A stretch of 64,000 nt of DNA from RPQJ01 sp963778185. GTDB lineage: Bacteria; Pseudomonadota; Gammaproteobacteria; Steroidobacterales; Steroidobacteraceae. Below are positions 33,893 through 43,514 of the stretch, piece after piece. The notes beneath the pieces were generated by a model that saw only the letters and a program-made list of their open reading frames with translations, ran no database searches and was not told the DNA's origin. The stretch is taken from NCBI GenBank assembly GCA_963778185.1, contig CAVZTF010000004.1:372001-436000 (forward strand), given 5' to 3'. Numbering within the stretch: position 1 is the first letter of the stretch; each line of letters opens with the position of its first letter. A program made the position numbers and the translations under genes.

Positions 33893-34806
33893 GCCACGGA
33901 ATCGGGCCGAATCGGTGGTGGGCCGGCGCACTGGCCGCAGTCGCGGCGCTGGCCGCAGGACTCGCAACCGCGTCGGATCCGCCGGCGGGTCGCACCATGG
34001 CGGAAGTGCTGGCGGCCTCGACGCCGGCCGACTGGAGGGCGCCCGAGCCGGAGAACACGCTTTACCTGCAGCTCGCTGGCGGCCGCGTGGTCATCGAACT
34101 TGCCCCCGGATTCGCGCCCGAGCATGCGGCGAACATCCGCAAGCTGGTCCGCCAGGGTTACTTCGACGGGCTGGCCATCATCCGCTCGCAGGACAACTTC
34201 GTCGTCCAGTGGGGCGACCCGGACGGCAAGCGCAGCCTGGGCGAGGCACGCGCCACGCTGCCGCCCGAGTTCACGGTGGCAATGACGCCCGGCCTGCCGT
34301 TCACGCGCCTGCCCGACCACGACGGCTATGCACCGCAGGCAGGCTTCGCTGCCGGGTTCCCGGCGGCGCGCGACCCGGCGTCCGGCCAGGCGTGGCTCGC
34401 GCATTGCTACGGCATGGTCGGGGCCGGGCGGGGCAACGAACCCGAGAGTGGCAACGGCGCCGAGCTGTACGTCGTGACCGGCCACGCGCCGCGGCAGCTC
34501 GACCGCAATATCGCGCTCGTGGGCCGCGTGGTGCAGGGCATGGAACTGCTCTCGTCGCTGCCGCGCGGCACGGGGCCGATGGGCTTCCACGAATCCGCGG
34601 CGCAGCACGTGCCCATCGCCTCGGTCCGGGTCGCGGCCGACGTGCCCGGCACGGAGCGCGCGCGCCTCGAGGTCCTGCGCACCGACACCGCGACGTTTGC
34701 GGCACTGGTCGAGTCGCGCCGCAATCGCCGCGACGACTGGTACAGGGTGCCCGCGGGCTACATCGACCTGTGCAACGTTCCGATCCCCTCGCGCGCGCCG
34801 CCTTGA
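33889..34806 (+). CDS. Cyclophilin-type peptidyl-prolyl isomerase, exported
   Basis: A 305-residue cyclophilin with an N-terminal membrane/signal segment (WWAGALAAVAALAAGLATA). The prolyl-isomerase core begins VVIELAPGFAPEHAANIRKL and includes GYFDGLAIIR and FVVQWGDPDG, resembling bacterial PpiA-type enzymes. Residues in the middle (CYGMVGAGRG) match the conserved active-site strand. It is ~100 residues longer than PpiA; the C-terminal addition is not recognised. It would catalyse proline isomerisation during periplasmic folding. Confidence 0.88.
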   Translation: MSHGIGPNRWWAGALAAVAALAAGLATASDPPAGRTMAEVLAASTPADWRAPEPENTLYLQLAGGRVVIELAPGFAPEHAANIRKLVRQGYFDGLAIIRSQDNFVVQWGDPDGKRSLGEARATLPPEFTVAMTPGLPFTRLPDHDGYAPQAGFAAGFPAARDPASGQAWLAHCYGMVGAGRGNEPESGNGAELYVVTGHAPRQLDRNIALVGRVVQGMELLSSLPRGTGPMGFHESAAQHVPIASVRVAADVPGTERARLEVLRTDTATFAALVESRRNRRDDWYRVPAGYIDLCNVPIPSRAPP

Positions 34807-34920
34807 TTGCTGCGCTGCAGCGTGGAAAAAGCATCGCATTGGCGAGGTTTCCTAGCGCTTAACGAATTGCCTCGCGCACTGGAAACGGGCAACGTAACGG
34901 GACAGACGAGGAGGGGAAAC

Positions 34921-36630
34921 ATGGAACGGTTCTGGCTGAAGCAATACCCGGCGGGCGTCCCGGCCGACGTCGACGTCACCCAGTATTCGTCACTCGTGCA
35001 GCTGATGGAGGAGGGCTTCCACAAGTACGCGCAGCGCAATGCCTACGCGTTCATGGATCGCTACTTCAGCTTTGCGGATGTCGACCGTTACTCGTCGGCG
35101 GTTGGCGCGTGGTTGCAGGGTCATGGCCTGGCGCGCGGCGCGCGCGTCGCCATCATGATGCCGAACGTGGTGCAGTACCCGATCGCGGTCGCTGGCGTGC
35201 TGCGTGCGGGCTACGTGGTCGTGAACGTGAATCCGCTGTACACGCCGCGCGAGCTCGAGCACCAGCTCAAGGACTCGGGCGCCGAGGCGATCATCATCCT
35301 CGAGGCCTTCGCGGCGACGCTGCAGCAGGTGATCGCGCGCACCGCGGTGAAGCACGTCGTCGTCGCCTCCATCGGCGACATGCTCGGCTTCCCGAAGGGC
35401 GCCATCGTCAATTTCGCGGTGCGGCGCATCAAGAAGATGGTGCCGGCGTACACGCTGCCGGGCCACGTGCGTTTCACCGACGTCCTCGACGAGGGCGCGC
35501 GGCGGCAGTTCGAGCAGGTGACGGTCGGGCCGCTCGACGCGGCCTTCCTGCAGTACACGGGCGGCACCACCGGCGTGTCGAAGGGCGCCGTGCTCACGCA
35601 CCGCAACCTCGTCGCCAACGTCCTGCAGATGGAGGCGTGGGTGCAGCCCGCGCTCACGGACACGACACGCGGCCCGGTGCCGGAGCAGCTCATCTACATC
35701 TGCGCGCTGCCGCTGTACCACGTATTCGCGCTGACGGTGAACATGCTGGCCGGCATGCGTCTCGGCACTCTGAACGTGCTCATTCCCAATCCGCGCGACA
35801 TGGAAGGCTTCGTCGGGGAACTCGCCAAGTACAAGTTCCACGTGATCCCGGGCGTCAACACGCTGTTCAACGCCCTGATGGCGAACGAGGCGTTCCGCAA
35901 GCTCGACTTTTCGAGCCTGCGCATCTCGAATGGCGGCGGCATGGCGGTGCAGAAGGCGGTCGCCGAGAAGTGGCTCGCGCTCACCGGTGTGCCGATCGTC
36001 GAGGGCTACGGCCTCTCGGAGACCTCGCCCGTCGCCACCAGCAACCCCGTTACCGCCCGCGAATGGAACGGCACGATCGGCCTGCCGTTCCCGAGCACCG
36101 ACATCGCGATCCTGGACGACGCCGGCCAGCCGGTTCCGAACGGCCAACCGGGCGAAATCGCGATCCGCGGCCCGCAGGTGATGGCGGGCTATTGGCAGCG
36201 TCCCGACGAGACCGCGAAGGTCATGACCCCCGACGGGTTCTTCAAGTCGGGCGACATCGGCATCATGGAAGACAGCGGCTTCATCCGCATCGTCGACCGC
36301 AAGAAGGACATGATCATCGTCTCGGGCTTCAACGTGTACCCGAACGAGATCGAGGGCGTGGTGGCGATGCACCCGGGCGTCCTCGAGTGCGCGGTCGTCG
36401 GCGTGGCTGACGAACGTACCGGCGAGGCCGTGAAGGTCTTCGTCGTGCGCAAGGACCCGGCGCTGACCGAGGCGGTGCTGGCGGAGTTCTGCAAGCAGAA
36501 CCTCACCGGCTACAAGAAGCCGAAATTCATCGAGTTCCGCAACGAGCTGCCGAAGAGCAACGTCGGCAAGATCCTGCGGCGTGAGCTCAGGGATGCGGAG
36601 AGGGCGTCGGGACAGGCGAAGATCGCCTAG
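34921..36630 (+). CDS. fadD: Long-chain fatty-acid-CoA ligase
   Basis: ATP-dependent acyl-CoA synthetase of 569 residues, close to Escherichia coli FadD in length. AMP-binding motif YTGGTTGVSKGA, adenylation motif GYGLSETSP, the hinge and fatty-acid signature KSGDIGIMEDSGF-like region, and the catalytic Lys near the C-terminus (PKSNVGKILRREL) are all present. A strong ribosome site (GAGGAGGGG) precedes the ATG. It supplies acyl-CoA for beta-oxidation and for the storage-lipid synthase at 5337. Confidence 0.95.
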   Translation: MERFWLKQYPAGVPADVDVTQYSSLVQLMEEGFHKYAQRNAYAFMDRYFSFADVDRYSSAVGAWLQGHGLARGARVAIMMPNVVQYPIAVAGVLRAGYVVVNVNPLYTPRELEHQLKDSGAEAIIILEAFAATLQQVIARTAVKHVVVASIGDMLGFPKGAIVNFAVRRIKKMVPAYTLPGHVRFTDVLDEGARRQFEQVTVGPLDAAFLQYTGGTTGVSKGAVLTHRNLVANVLQMEAWVQPALTDTTRGPVPEQLIYICALPLYHVFALTVNMLAGMRLGTLNVLIPNPRDMEGFVGELAKYKFHVIPGVNTLFNALMANEAFRKLDFSSLRISNGGGMAVQKAVAEKWLALTGVPIVEGYGLSETSPVATSNPVTAREWNGTIGLPFPSTDIAILDDAGQPVPNGQPGEIAIRGPQVMAGYWQRPDETAKVMTPDGFFKSGDIGIMEDSGFIRIVDRKKDMIIVSGFNVYPNEIEGVVAMHPGVLECAVVGVADERTGEAVKVFVVRKDPALTEAVLAEFCKQNLTGYKKPKFIEFRNELPKSNVGKILRRELRDAERASGQAKIA

Positions 36631-36654
36631 ACTTGTTACGCTTGCGCGTTTCCG

Positions 36655-36684
36655 CGGGCCCACACCCCGCAGGGTGGTCGCCCG
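36655..36684. terminator. Possible bidirectional hairpin between convergent genes
   Basis: CGGGC at 36655-36659 pairs with GCCCG at 36680-36684, with an inner stem CCAC(A)CC / GGGTGG. It lies in the 58-base gap between the convergent fadD and crotonase genes. No clear T-run follows, so its role as a terminator is uncertain. Confidence 0.3.
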
Positions 36685-36688
36685 AAAT

Positions 36689-37519
36689 TCAGCGCCCGCG
36701 AAACTCGGGTCTGCGCCGCTGCAGGAACGCCTGCATCGCCTCCGTGAGGTCGTCGGAGTGCAGGAACGCCGAGTTCCACACGGCGACGTAGTCGAGATTC
36801 GCGTCGACCTCGCGGCGGCAGGCGAAGCCGAGAACCTGCTTAGTTCCTTGCACGGCAAGCGGCGAATTGGCGGCAACTTCCTGCGCCAACGCCTGTGCGC
36901 CGGCGTGCAGGGCGGCGTGGTCGGGGAACACCGCGTTCACGAGCCCGATCTCGCGGGCGCGTAGCGCGTCGATGTCGCGGCCGGTGAAGATCAATTCGCG
37001 CGCCGGCCCATCGCCGATGACGCGTGGCAGGCGCTGCACCGTGCCCACGTCGGCGACCATCGCGATGCGGGTTTCCCGCACCGAAAACATGGCATCGGCC
37101 GAGGCGAGGCGGATGTCGCAGGCCGTGATGAGATCCATGCCGGCGCCGAGGCACATCCCTTGCACGGCGGCGATCACCGGCTTGTTGGTGTCCGCGAAGC
37201 TGGTGGCGGTGCGCTGGTAGCGTCGCACGTCGTCGTAGAGCGCGCGCCGCTTCGCGACCGGCGACTCGCCGCGCCCGGAGAGCGAGCCTCCTGCGGCCAG
37301 CGCGGGCGCGTGGTCCATCAGGTCGATGCCCGCGCAGAACGCCTTGCCGCGCGCGGCGAGCACGATGACCCGCACCTCCGGGTCGGCATCGAGCGACGCG
37401 ACCGCGGCCGGGATCGAGTCCCACAGCGCCCGGTGCAGCGCGTTCAGTTTTTCCGGCCGGTCCAGCCACAACGTGGCTACCGCACCGTCGCGTTCGATCA
37501 TGAGATTCTCGAAGGTCAT
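36689..37519 (-). CDS. Crotonase family, dienoyl-CoA isomerase-like
   Basis: A 276-residue crotonase-fold enzyme. Oxyanion motifs are GKAFCAGIDLM and VQGMCLGAGMDL. The active-site segment ETRIAMVADVGTVQRLP matches the AADVGTLQRLP signature of delta(3,5)-delta(2,4)-dienoyl-CoA isomerase, with Asp in place of the second hydratase Glu. That activity helps degrade unsaturated fatty acids with odd-numbered double bonds. It lies in a run with an SDR gene, both reading away from the 2-oxoacid oxidoreductase. Confidence 0.88.
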   Translation of the reverse strand: MTFENLMIERDGAVATLWLDRPEKLNALHRALWDSIPAAVASLDADPEVRVIVLAARGKAFCAGIDLMDHAPALAAGGSLSGRGESPVAKRRALYDDVRRYQRTATSFADTNKPVIAAVQGMCLGAGMDLITACDIRLASADAMFSVRETRIAMVADVGTVQRLPRVIGDGPARELIFTGRDIDALRAREIGLVNAVFPDHAALHAGAQALAQEVAANSPLAVQGTKQVLGFACRREVDANLDYVAVWNSAFLHSDDLTEAMQAFLQRRRPEFRGR

Positions 37520-37535
37520 CGTTGCTCTCGCTGTC

Positions 37536-38372
37536 TCAATGGAGGTTCTTGCGCTTCGAACGGCCGCGACGCATCGCGTCAGTCGCCTTGCGCAGCAGGG
37601 AATCGGTGACGCCGGGCGCGAGGGCCGCGAGCTTCTCGAGCAGTGCGGCGCCCGGTGGCACGGCGATTTCGGCGAGCCGGAAGCGGATCGCGATGAACAT
37701 GCAGGTGACGACCCACGAGGCCGGCATGTTGAGTTTCCCGGGCCACAACCCCGCCGATTCGGGGTTCTCCTGCGCCGCGGCGACCATCGGCGTCTCGACG
37801 ACGCCCGGCAGCACCAGCGACACGTGGATGTCCTCGCCGGCGAGTTCGACGCGCAGCGCCTCGGTGATGCCCACCAGCGCGAACTTGGTCGCGCAGTAGC
37901 CGCCGAGCGGCGAAAACCCGCGTCGGCCGGCGAGCGAGCCGACATTCACGATTTGCCCGTGGCCCTGCTTGCGCATGACGCGCACGGCCTCCTGCATGAC
38001 GTGGAGGGCACCGAACAGGTTCACGTCGAGCATGGCCTGCAGGTCCTCGTCGCGTGTCTCGGTCACGCGTGAGGGGATCATCACGCCCGCGTTGTTCACG
38101 ACGATGTCGACGGAACCGAAGCGGCGGGTGGCCTTGCGGAAGCATTCTGCGACGGCCGCGGGCCTGGTCACGTCCGCGGCGATGGCCTGCGCGCCCACGC
38201 CGAGCTTGCGCGCCTGCGCCGCCACCGTGGCGAGCACGGCGGCGCGCCTCGCAACGAGCACCACGTTGGCGCCGGCGGCGGCGAAGGCGAGGGCGGCTTC
38301 GCGCCCGATGCCGCTCGATGCGCCGGTGACGAGCACGGTGCGGTCCTTGAACGATGGGCGCAGTGGTTTCAT
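37536..38372 (-). CDS. SDR family oxidoreductase
   Basis: Classical SDR of 278 residues with TGASSGIG (residues ~16-23), NNAGV and the complete YCATK catalytic motif. The C-terminal tail (LRKATDAMRRGRSKRKNL) is basic, and MFIAIRFRLAEIAVP suggests membrane association, as in some fatty-alcohol or retinol-type SDRs. Substrate unknown; the neighbours imply a lipid substrate. The gap to the crotonase gene is 16 bases. Confidence 0.87.
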   Translation of the reverse strand: MKPLRPSFKDRTVLVTGASSGIGREAALAFAAAGANVVLVARRAAVLATVAAQARKLGVGAQAIAADVTRPAAVAECFRKATRRFGSVDIVVNNAGVMIPSRVTETRDEDLQAMLDVNLFGALHVMQEAVRVMRKQGHGQIVNVGSLAGRRGFSPLGGYCATKFALVGITEALRVELAGEDIHVSLVLPGVVETPMVAAAQENPESAGLWPGKLNMPASWVVTCMFIAIRFRLAEIAVPPGAALLEKLAALAPGVTDSLLRKATDAMRRGRSKRKNLH

Positions 38373-38388
38373 GTGTCGGTCCTCTTGA

Positions 38389-41300
38389 CTACGCCGCAGC
38401 CGGCCGCGACAGGCCCGCGCCCATACGGGCGAGGAGTTCCTGTTCGCGCGCGCGTGCCTTCGCGAGATGCTCGGCCTTGACGAGGCCATAGCCGCGGATG
38501 TGTTCCGGCAACGAGGCGATCTCGACGGCCAGGGCGTGATTGTCGACGTTGATCTCCTCGAGCAGTCGCCGGATCATGGCCTCGTAGTCGGCGATCAATC
38601 GCCGGTCGAGACGGCGCTCGGCCGAGTAGCCGAAGACGTCGAGCGGCGTGCCGCGCAGACGCCTCAGGCTGGCGAGCCGCTCGAAAACCTGCAGCATCCA
38701 GGGCCCGAACTCGCGCTTGCGCGCGCGACCCGTCAGCGGGTCGGGGCGCGACAGCAGCGGGGGCGCGAGGTGGAAGCGCACCGTGTAGTCTCCTTCGAAG
38801 ACCGCCGCGAGCTTCCTCGCGAGATCGCCGTTCGAATGCAGCCGGGCGACCTCGTACTCGTCCTTGTACGCGAGCAGCTTGAAGTAGTGGCGGGCGACGG
38901 CGATCGCGAAGCCATCGAGCCCGCGGCAGCGTACGCGCTCCGCCGTGCGCGACAGCTCGACCAGGGCGCGATATCGAGCCGCATAGGCCGCGTCCTGGTA
39001 CTCGGTGAGGAAGGCCGTGCGCCGCTCGACGAGCGCGTCGACCGTTCGCGCGGGTTCGATGGTCGGGACGGGCCCAAGGGCCACGAGCTCGCGTTCGACG
39101 GCCGCGGGGTCATGGGCGGCGAGGCGGCCGAGCGCGAGCGCACGCTTGTTGAACTCCACCGCCTGTCCGTTCATCTCGATGGCCCGCTCGACCGCCGCGA
39201 GGGACAACGGCAGGCCGCCCGTCTGCAACGCGTGACCCACCAGCAGGAAGTTCGCGCCGATCGTGTTGCCGAGCAGCTTCAGTGCGACCGTCGTCGCGTC
39301 GACGGCGTGCAGGCGACCGTGCAGGACGTTGGCTCGGATCGGCCGAAGCTCGGCCTCCGCATCGAGGCTCAGGTCCGGGTCCAACTGGAATGCGGCCGTC
39401 GGCTGCAGGTGCGTGTTCACCACGGCGCGCGTTCGGGTCGCGTCGAGCGTCAGCACCGAGTCCTTTTCCGCGGCGGTCACGAGGTCGCAGCCGAGCAGCA
39501 GGTCGGCCTCCGCGAGTCCGATGCGCGCGCCGGGAAGCGCGGTGCCCGCCTCGCCGATGCGCAGGTGGCTCCAGACCGCGCCGTTCTTCTGCGCGAGCCC
39601 GGTCATGTCGATGACGCTCGCGCGCTTGCCCTCGAGATGCGCCGCCATCGCGAGCACCGAGCCGACCGTCACCACGCCCGTGCCGCCGACGCCGGCGATC
39701 AGCACGTTCCAGCTGCGGTCGATCGCAGGCAGTGGTGGCGCCGCGAGCGACGCGAAGAGATCGGGCGCGAGCGCCGCAGCCCTGGGACGGCGCAGCTGGC
39801 CGCCGTGCACCGTGACGAACGACGGGCAGAACCCGTTCACGCAGCTGTAGTCCTTGTTGCAGCTCGACTGGTCGATCTCGCGCTTGCGACCGAACTCAGT
39901 CTCCTTCGGCTGCACCGAGACGCAGTTCGACTGCACGGAGCAGTCGCCGCAACCCTCGCAGACTGCGTCGTTGATGAACACGCGCTTGGGCGGGTCCGGG
40001 AATTCGCCGCGCTTGCGTCGCCTGCGCTTCTCGGCGGCGCAGGTCTGTTCGTAGATGATCGCGGTGACGCCGGGGATCGCGCGCAGCTCGCGCTGCACGG
40101 CGTCCAGTTCGTCGCGATGGTGGAGGCTCACCTCCGGCGGCAGCCCGGACTCGTGGGTGTCGAACTTGCCGGGGTCGTCGGAGACCAGTACCACGCGCCG
40201 CACGCGCTCGGCGAGCATCTGCCGGGCGATCTCGGCGACGCTCAAGTGACCCTCCACCGGTTGGCCGCCGGTCATCGCCACGGCATCGTTGTAGAGCAGC
40301 TTGTAGGTGATGTTGACGCCCGCAGCCACGGCGCCGCGCACCGCCAGCAGGCCCGAATGGAAATACGTGCCGTCGCCGAGGTTCTGGAAGACGTGGTTCA
40401 TCGCGGTGAATGGCGCGATGCCAGTCCAGTTCAGCCCCTCGCCGCCCATCTGCGTCGGCATCAGGGTGCGGCGGTTCATGTAGCCCGCCATCGTGTGGCA
40501 ACCGATGCCCGCGAGCGCGAGGCTGCCCTCCGGCACCCGAGTCGAGGTGTTGTGCGGGCAGCCCGAGCAGAAATAGGGCGTGCGTGCCGCCGGACCGGGC
40601 GCGGCTTCCTTCGCGTGTGCCACGCGGCCCTCGAGCAGCGCGAGCCGACGCTGCAGCGGCTCGTCGATCGCGCCGAGCGCGGCCAGGCGGCGCGCGATGA
40701 CGAGCGCCACGTCGCTGAACTGGATCTGCACGTCGGCGGGCAGCAGCGGGTTGCCGCGCTCGTCGTGCTTGCCGGTGAGACGAGGACGCTCGTCGGCCGG
40801 CAGGTGATAGAGGGCCTTTGCCGCCTGGTCCTCGACGAAGGCCGCCTTCTCCTCGACGAACAGTAGCTCCTCGTGTCCGCGGGCGAAATCCCTGAGCCCC
40901 TCGGGCTCCAGCGGCCAGATCATGCCGACCTTGTAGACGCGCACGCCGAGATCGCGGGCCCGTGCGGCGTCGATGCCGAGCGCGGAGAGCGCCTGCTGCA
41001 CGTCGACGAACGCCTTGCCGCTCGTGACGATGCCGAGGCGGCGCCTGGGGCTATCCACCACGACGCGGTCGAATGAGTTCGCGCGCGCAAACGCGAGCGC
41101 CGCCGGCAGCCGATGCCGCACGACCAGCATCTCGTCCGCTTCCCGTTGCGCCATCGGTCGCGGGTTGACGTTCAGGCCGCCGGGCGGCAGCGCATGCTCC
41201 GGACGAACGAACCTGAAGCGCTCGACGTCGATGTCGACGGTGGCCGTGGCCTCGACGGTCTCGTTCACGCACTTCAGGCCGACCCAGAGGCCCGAGTAGC

Positions 41301-41877
41301 GCGACAGGGCCCATCCGGCCAGGCCGTATTCGAGGATCTCCTGCACGGAGCTCGGAAACAGCACGGGGATGTGGTGCGCGGACAGCGCCTGCTCGCTCTG
41401 GTGGGAGATGGTCGAGGACTTGCCGGGGTGGTCGTCGCCCATCGCCACCAGCACGCCGCCGTGCGGCGCCGCGCCCTGGCGGTTGCCGTGCTTCAGTGCG
41501 TCGCCGCTGCGGTCGACCCCCGGACCCTTGCCGTACCAGATGGCGAACACGCCGTCGTATTTCGCGCCCGGCAGCAGCACCGACTGCTGGGTGCCCCAGA
41601 TCGCGGTGGCGGCGAGGTCCTCGTTGACGCCGGGTCGGAAGACGACGTGCGATTGAGCGAGGAGTTCGGTGTTCTGCCACAACTCCATGTCGTAGCCGCC
41701 GAGGGGCGAGCCGCGGTATCCGCTCACGAAGCCCGCGGTGTTGAGTCCGGCGGCCACGTCGAGCTGCCGCTGAAGCAGCAGCAGGCGCACGAGCGCCTGG
41801 TTGCCGGTCAGGAAGACGCGTCCGTGGTCCTGGGTGTACTTGTCATGCAGGGAGACATTCGCCAGCGCGTGGGGCAT
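38389..41877 (-). CDS. Fused indolepyruvate ferredoxin oxidoreductase
   Basis: A 1162-residue single-chain 2-oxoacid:ferredoxin oxidoreductase, matching the aerobic-type IorA/IorB fusion found in Proteobacteria. It has the pyrimidine-binding half (RGSPLGGYD), the thiamine-diphosphate half (GIGCHTMAGYM, GDGTYFHSG), a cysteine-rich Fe-S segment (CEGCGDCSVQSNC and CNKDYSCVNGFCPS) and the C-terminal gamma-like domain (GVGGTGVVTVGSVLAMAAHL). It oxidatively decarboxylates aryl or branched 2-oxo acids to acyl-CoA, feeding amino-acid carbon into the acyl-CoA pool. Confidence 0.93.
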   Translation of the reverse strand: MPHALANVSLHDKYTQDHGRVFLTGNQALVRLLLLQRQLDVAAGLNTAGFVSGYRGSPLGGYDMELWQNTELLAQSHVVFRPGVNEDLAATAIWGTQQSVLLPGAKYDGVFAIWYGKGPGVDRSGDALKHGNRQGAAPHGGVLVAMGDDHPGKSSTISHQSEQALSAHHIPVLFPSSVQEILEYGLAGWALSRYSGLWVGLKCVNETVEATATVDIDVERFRFVRPEHALPPGGLNVNPRPMAQREADEMLVVRHRLPAALAFARANSFDRVVVDSPRRRLGIVTSGKAFVDVQQALSALGIDAARARDLGVRVYKVGMIWPLEPEGLRDFARGHEELLFVEEKAAFVEDQAAKALYHLPADERPRLTGKHDERGNPLLPADVQIQFSDVALVIARRLAALGAIDEPLQRRLALLEGRVAHAKEAAPGPAARTPYFCSGCPHNTSTRVPEGSLALAGIGCHTMAGYMNRRTLMPTQMGGEGLNWTGIAPFTAMNHVFQNLGDGTYFHSGLLAVRGAVAAGVNITYKLLYNDAVAMTGGQPVEGHLSVAEIARQMLAERVRRVVLVSDDPGKFDTHESGLPPEVSLHHRDELDAVQRELRAIPGVTAIIYEQTCAAEKRRRRKRGEFPDPPKRVFINDAVCEGCGDCSVQSNCVSVQPKETEFGRKREIDQSSCNKDYSCVNGFCPSFVTVHGGQLRRPRAAALAPDLFASLAAPPLPAIDRSWNVLIAGVGGTGVVTVGSVLAMAAHLEGKRASVIDMTGLAQKNGAVWSHLRIGEAGTALPGARIGLAEADLLLGCDLVTAAEKDSVLTLDATRTRAVVNTHLQPTAAFQLDPDLSLDAEAELRPIRANVLHGRLHAVDATTVALKLLGNTIGANFLLVGHALQTGGLPLSLAAVERAIEMNGQAVEFNKRALALGRLAAHDPAAVERELVALGPVPTIEPARTVDALVERRTAFLTEYQDAAYAARYRALVELSRTAERVRCRGLDGFAIAVARHYFKLLAYKDEYEVARLHSNGDLARKLAAVFEGDYTVRFHLAPPLLSRPDPLTGRARKREFGPWMLQVFERLASLRRLRGTPLDVFGYSAERRLDRRLIADYEAMIRRLLEEINVDNHALAVEIASLPEHIRGYGLVKAEHLAKARAREQELLARMGAGLSRPAAA

Positions 41878-41967
41878 GGGCGGACCTCGAGGTCGATCCC
41901 CGCAGGGTACAAGCCAGCCGTCGTAGATGCCACATGCGGCCGAATCCGCCGCTGGCCATGGTCCCGA

Positions 41968-42195
41968 CGTCGTCTTGCCGACAACCTGTTCTGCGATCGA
42001 CGGTCGAAAGAGACGCGTGGGTTCCCGGTGAACTAGTTGCGCGCGGCGCGCCGCAAGGTGCTTTACCTGCACGATGCCGCCGAACTCGACGATTTGAGCA
42101 TGCCCCCGGGCAATCGACTCGAAGCCTTGAAGGGCAGGTGGAAAGGGTTCCACTCGAGACGCATCAATGACCAGTGGCGAATCGTGTTCAGATGG
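41968..42195 (+). pseudogene. Broken higB toxin gene
   Basis: Translation gives RRLADNLFCDRRSKETRGF, then a TAG stop at 42034-42036, then RRKVLYLHDAAELDDLS and PPGNRLEALKG, then RINDQWRIVFRW. This is the core of a HigB/RelE-type mRNA interferase. An in-frame stop separates the N-terminal quarter, no ATG remains in frame, and the reading frame leaves homology after FRW, where the usual ...VEIVDYH end is missing. A TTG at 42037 could allow a truncated product but it would lack the N-terminal strand and the conserved tail, so activity is unlikely. Confidence 0.75.
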
Positions 42196-42317
42196 GCGTC
42201 ACCGCGGAGGCGGCGCCGGATCTCGCGGAAGCACTCGGCACTTCGCCTCGCCTGTGGATGAACCTGCAGGCGACCCATGACCTTGGCGACGCCGTGAAAA
42301 AGCGACGTGCCGCCTGA
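42192..42317 (+). pseudogene. C-terminal remnant of higA antitoxin
   Basis: In the frame beginning ATG at 42192 the 41-codon stretch reads GVTAEAAPDLAEALGTSPRL followed by WMNLQATHDL. This matches the end of the HigA-type Xre antitoxin (…PEMALRLAEALGTSPELW…), starting after the DNA-binding helices. It overlaps the higB remnant by a few bases, so a deletion of roughly 200 bases removed the end of higB and the first ~55 codons of higA and fused what remained. It ends five bases before the ald stop. Confidence 0.7.
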
Positions 42318-42321
42318 GCCC

Positions 42322-43437
42322 TCATTTCAAGGCATCAGCCGCCGGCTTGTAGTCATACCCGAGGTCGTGCGCCACGGCCGCATGCGTGACGTGGCCGGCA
42401 TGCACGTTCAGCCCGTTCGCGAGGTGCGGGTCGGCGGCGAGCGCGGCTTTCCAGCCGAGGTCCGCCAGCTTGCGCGCGAAGGGCAGGGTGGCGTTGCCGA
42501 GCGCGAACGTGGACGTGCGCGGCACGGCGCCCGGCATGTTCGTGACGCAGTAATGAATCACGTCGTCGACGACATAGGTCGGCTCGGCGTGCGTCGTGGG
42601 GCGGCTGGTCTCGAAGCAGCCACCCTGGTCGATCGCGATGTCCACCAGCACGGAGCCCGCCTTCATGCGACGCACCATGTCGCGCGTCACGAGGCGCGGT
42701 GCGGCGGCGCCCGCGATCAGCACGGCGCCGATGACGAGGTCCGCGTCGATGACGAGCGCGTCGATGTGCTCCTGCGTCGAGTATTCGGTGCGCAACGACG
42801 GCCCGAAGAGTGCGGACAGTTCCCGCAATCTCCGCACCGAGCGATCGACGACGGTCACGTCCGCACGCATGCCGACGGCCATCTCGGCCGCATGCGTGCC
42901 TGAGACGCCGCCGCCGAGGATCACGACCTTCGCCGGAGCCACGCCCGGCACGCCGCCGAGGAGGATGCCGCGACCGCCGTTCGCCTTCTGCAGGCAGGAG
43001 GCGCCGACCTGCACCGACATCCGGCCGGCGACTTCGCTCATGGGCGTGAGCAGCGGCAGCGACCCGTCCGGCGCGGTGACGGTTTCGTACGCGACGCAGG
43101 TCGCCCCGGACTTGAGCAGGGCCTCGGTCTGTGCCTTGTCGGCCGCAAGGTGAAGGTAGGTGAAGAGCACCTGGCCCTTGCGCAGGCGCGCGCATTCCTG
43201 CGGCTGCGGCTCCTTCACCTTGATGACGAGGTCGCTGTTGGCAAACACCTCGTCCGCGGTCGCCGCGATCCGCGCGCCGACGCGCTGGTAGTCGGCGTCG
43301 GTAAAGCCGATCCCGGCCGCGGCCCTCGTCTCGACCAGCACCTCGTGCCCGGCCTCGACCAGCTCCCGGGCAGCGGCCGGCACCAGGCCGACGCGGTACT
43401 CGTGGACCTTGATTTCCCTGGGTACTCCGATGCGCAT
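42322..43437 (-). CDS. ald: Alanine dehydrogenase
   Basis: NAD-dependent L-alanine dehydrogenase of 371 residues, converting alanine to pyruvate and ammonia. It starts MRIGVPREIKVHEYRVGL, has the pyruvate-binding Lys and His region (VKEPQPQE; FTYLHLAADK), the Rossmann motif VVILGGGVSGTHAA and DIAIDQGGC. A GGGGGAG ribosome site precedes the ATG. Divergent from an Lrp-type regulator, the usual arrangement for alanine-induced ald control. Confidence 0.96.
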   Translation of the reverse strand: MRIGVPREIKVHEYRVGLVPAAARELVEAGHEVLVETRAAAGIGFTDADYQRVGARIAATADEVFANSDLVIKVKEPQPQECARLRKGQVLFTYLHLAADKAQTEALLKSGATCVAYETVTAPDGSLPLLTPMSEVAGRMSVQVGASCLQKANGGRGILLGGVPGVAPAKVVILGGGVSGTHAAEMAVGMRADVTVVDRSVRRLRELSALFGPSLRTEYSTQEHIDALVIDADLVIGAVLIAGAAAPRLVTRDMVRRMKAGSVLVDIAIDQGGCFETSRPTTHAEPTYVVDDVIHYCVTNMPGAVPRTSTFALGNATLPFARKLADLGWKAALAADPHLANGLNVHAGHVTHAAVAHDLGYDYKPAADALK

Positions 43438-43514
43438 GGGCTCCCCCTCAGGATGCCGGGTTGTTTGGCGGCGAGCATACGCGCCTGTTTGCGACAAAGC
43501 GTGCAAATGCGCCG

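Noticed and set aside
42037..42261. Intact higB toxin starting at TTG
   Set aside because: It lacks the N-terminal strand cut off by the TAG and the conserved C-terminal end, and its antitoxin partner is deleted, so a functional toxin is unlikely.
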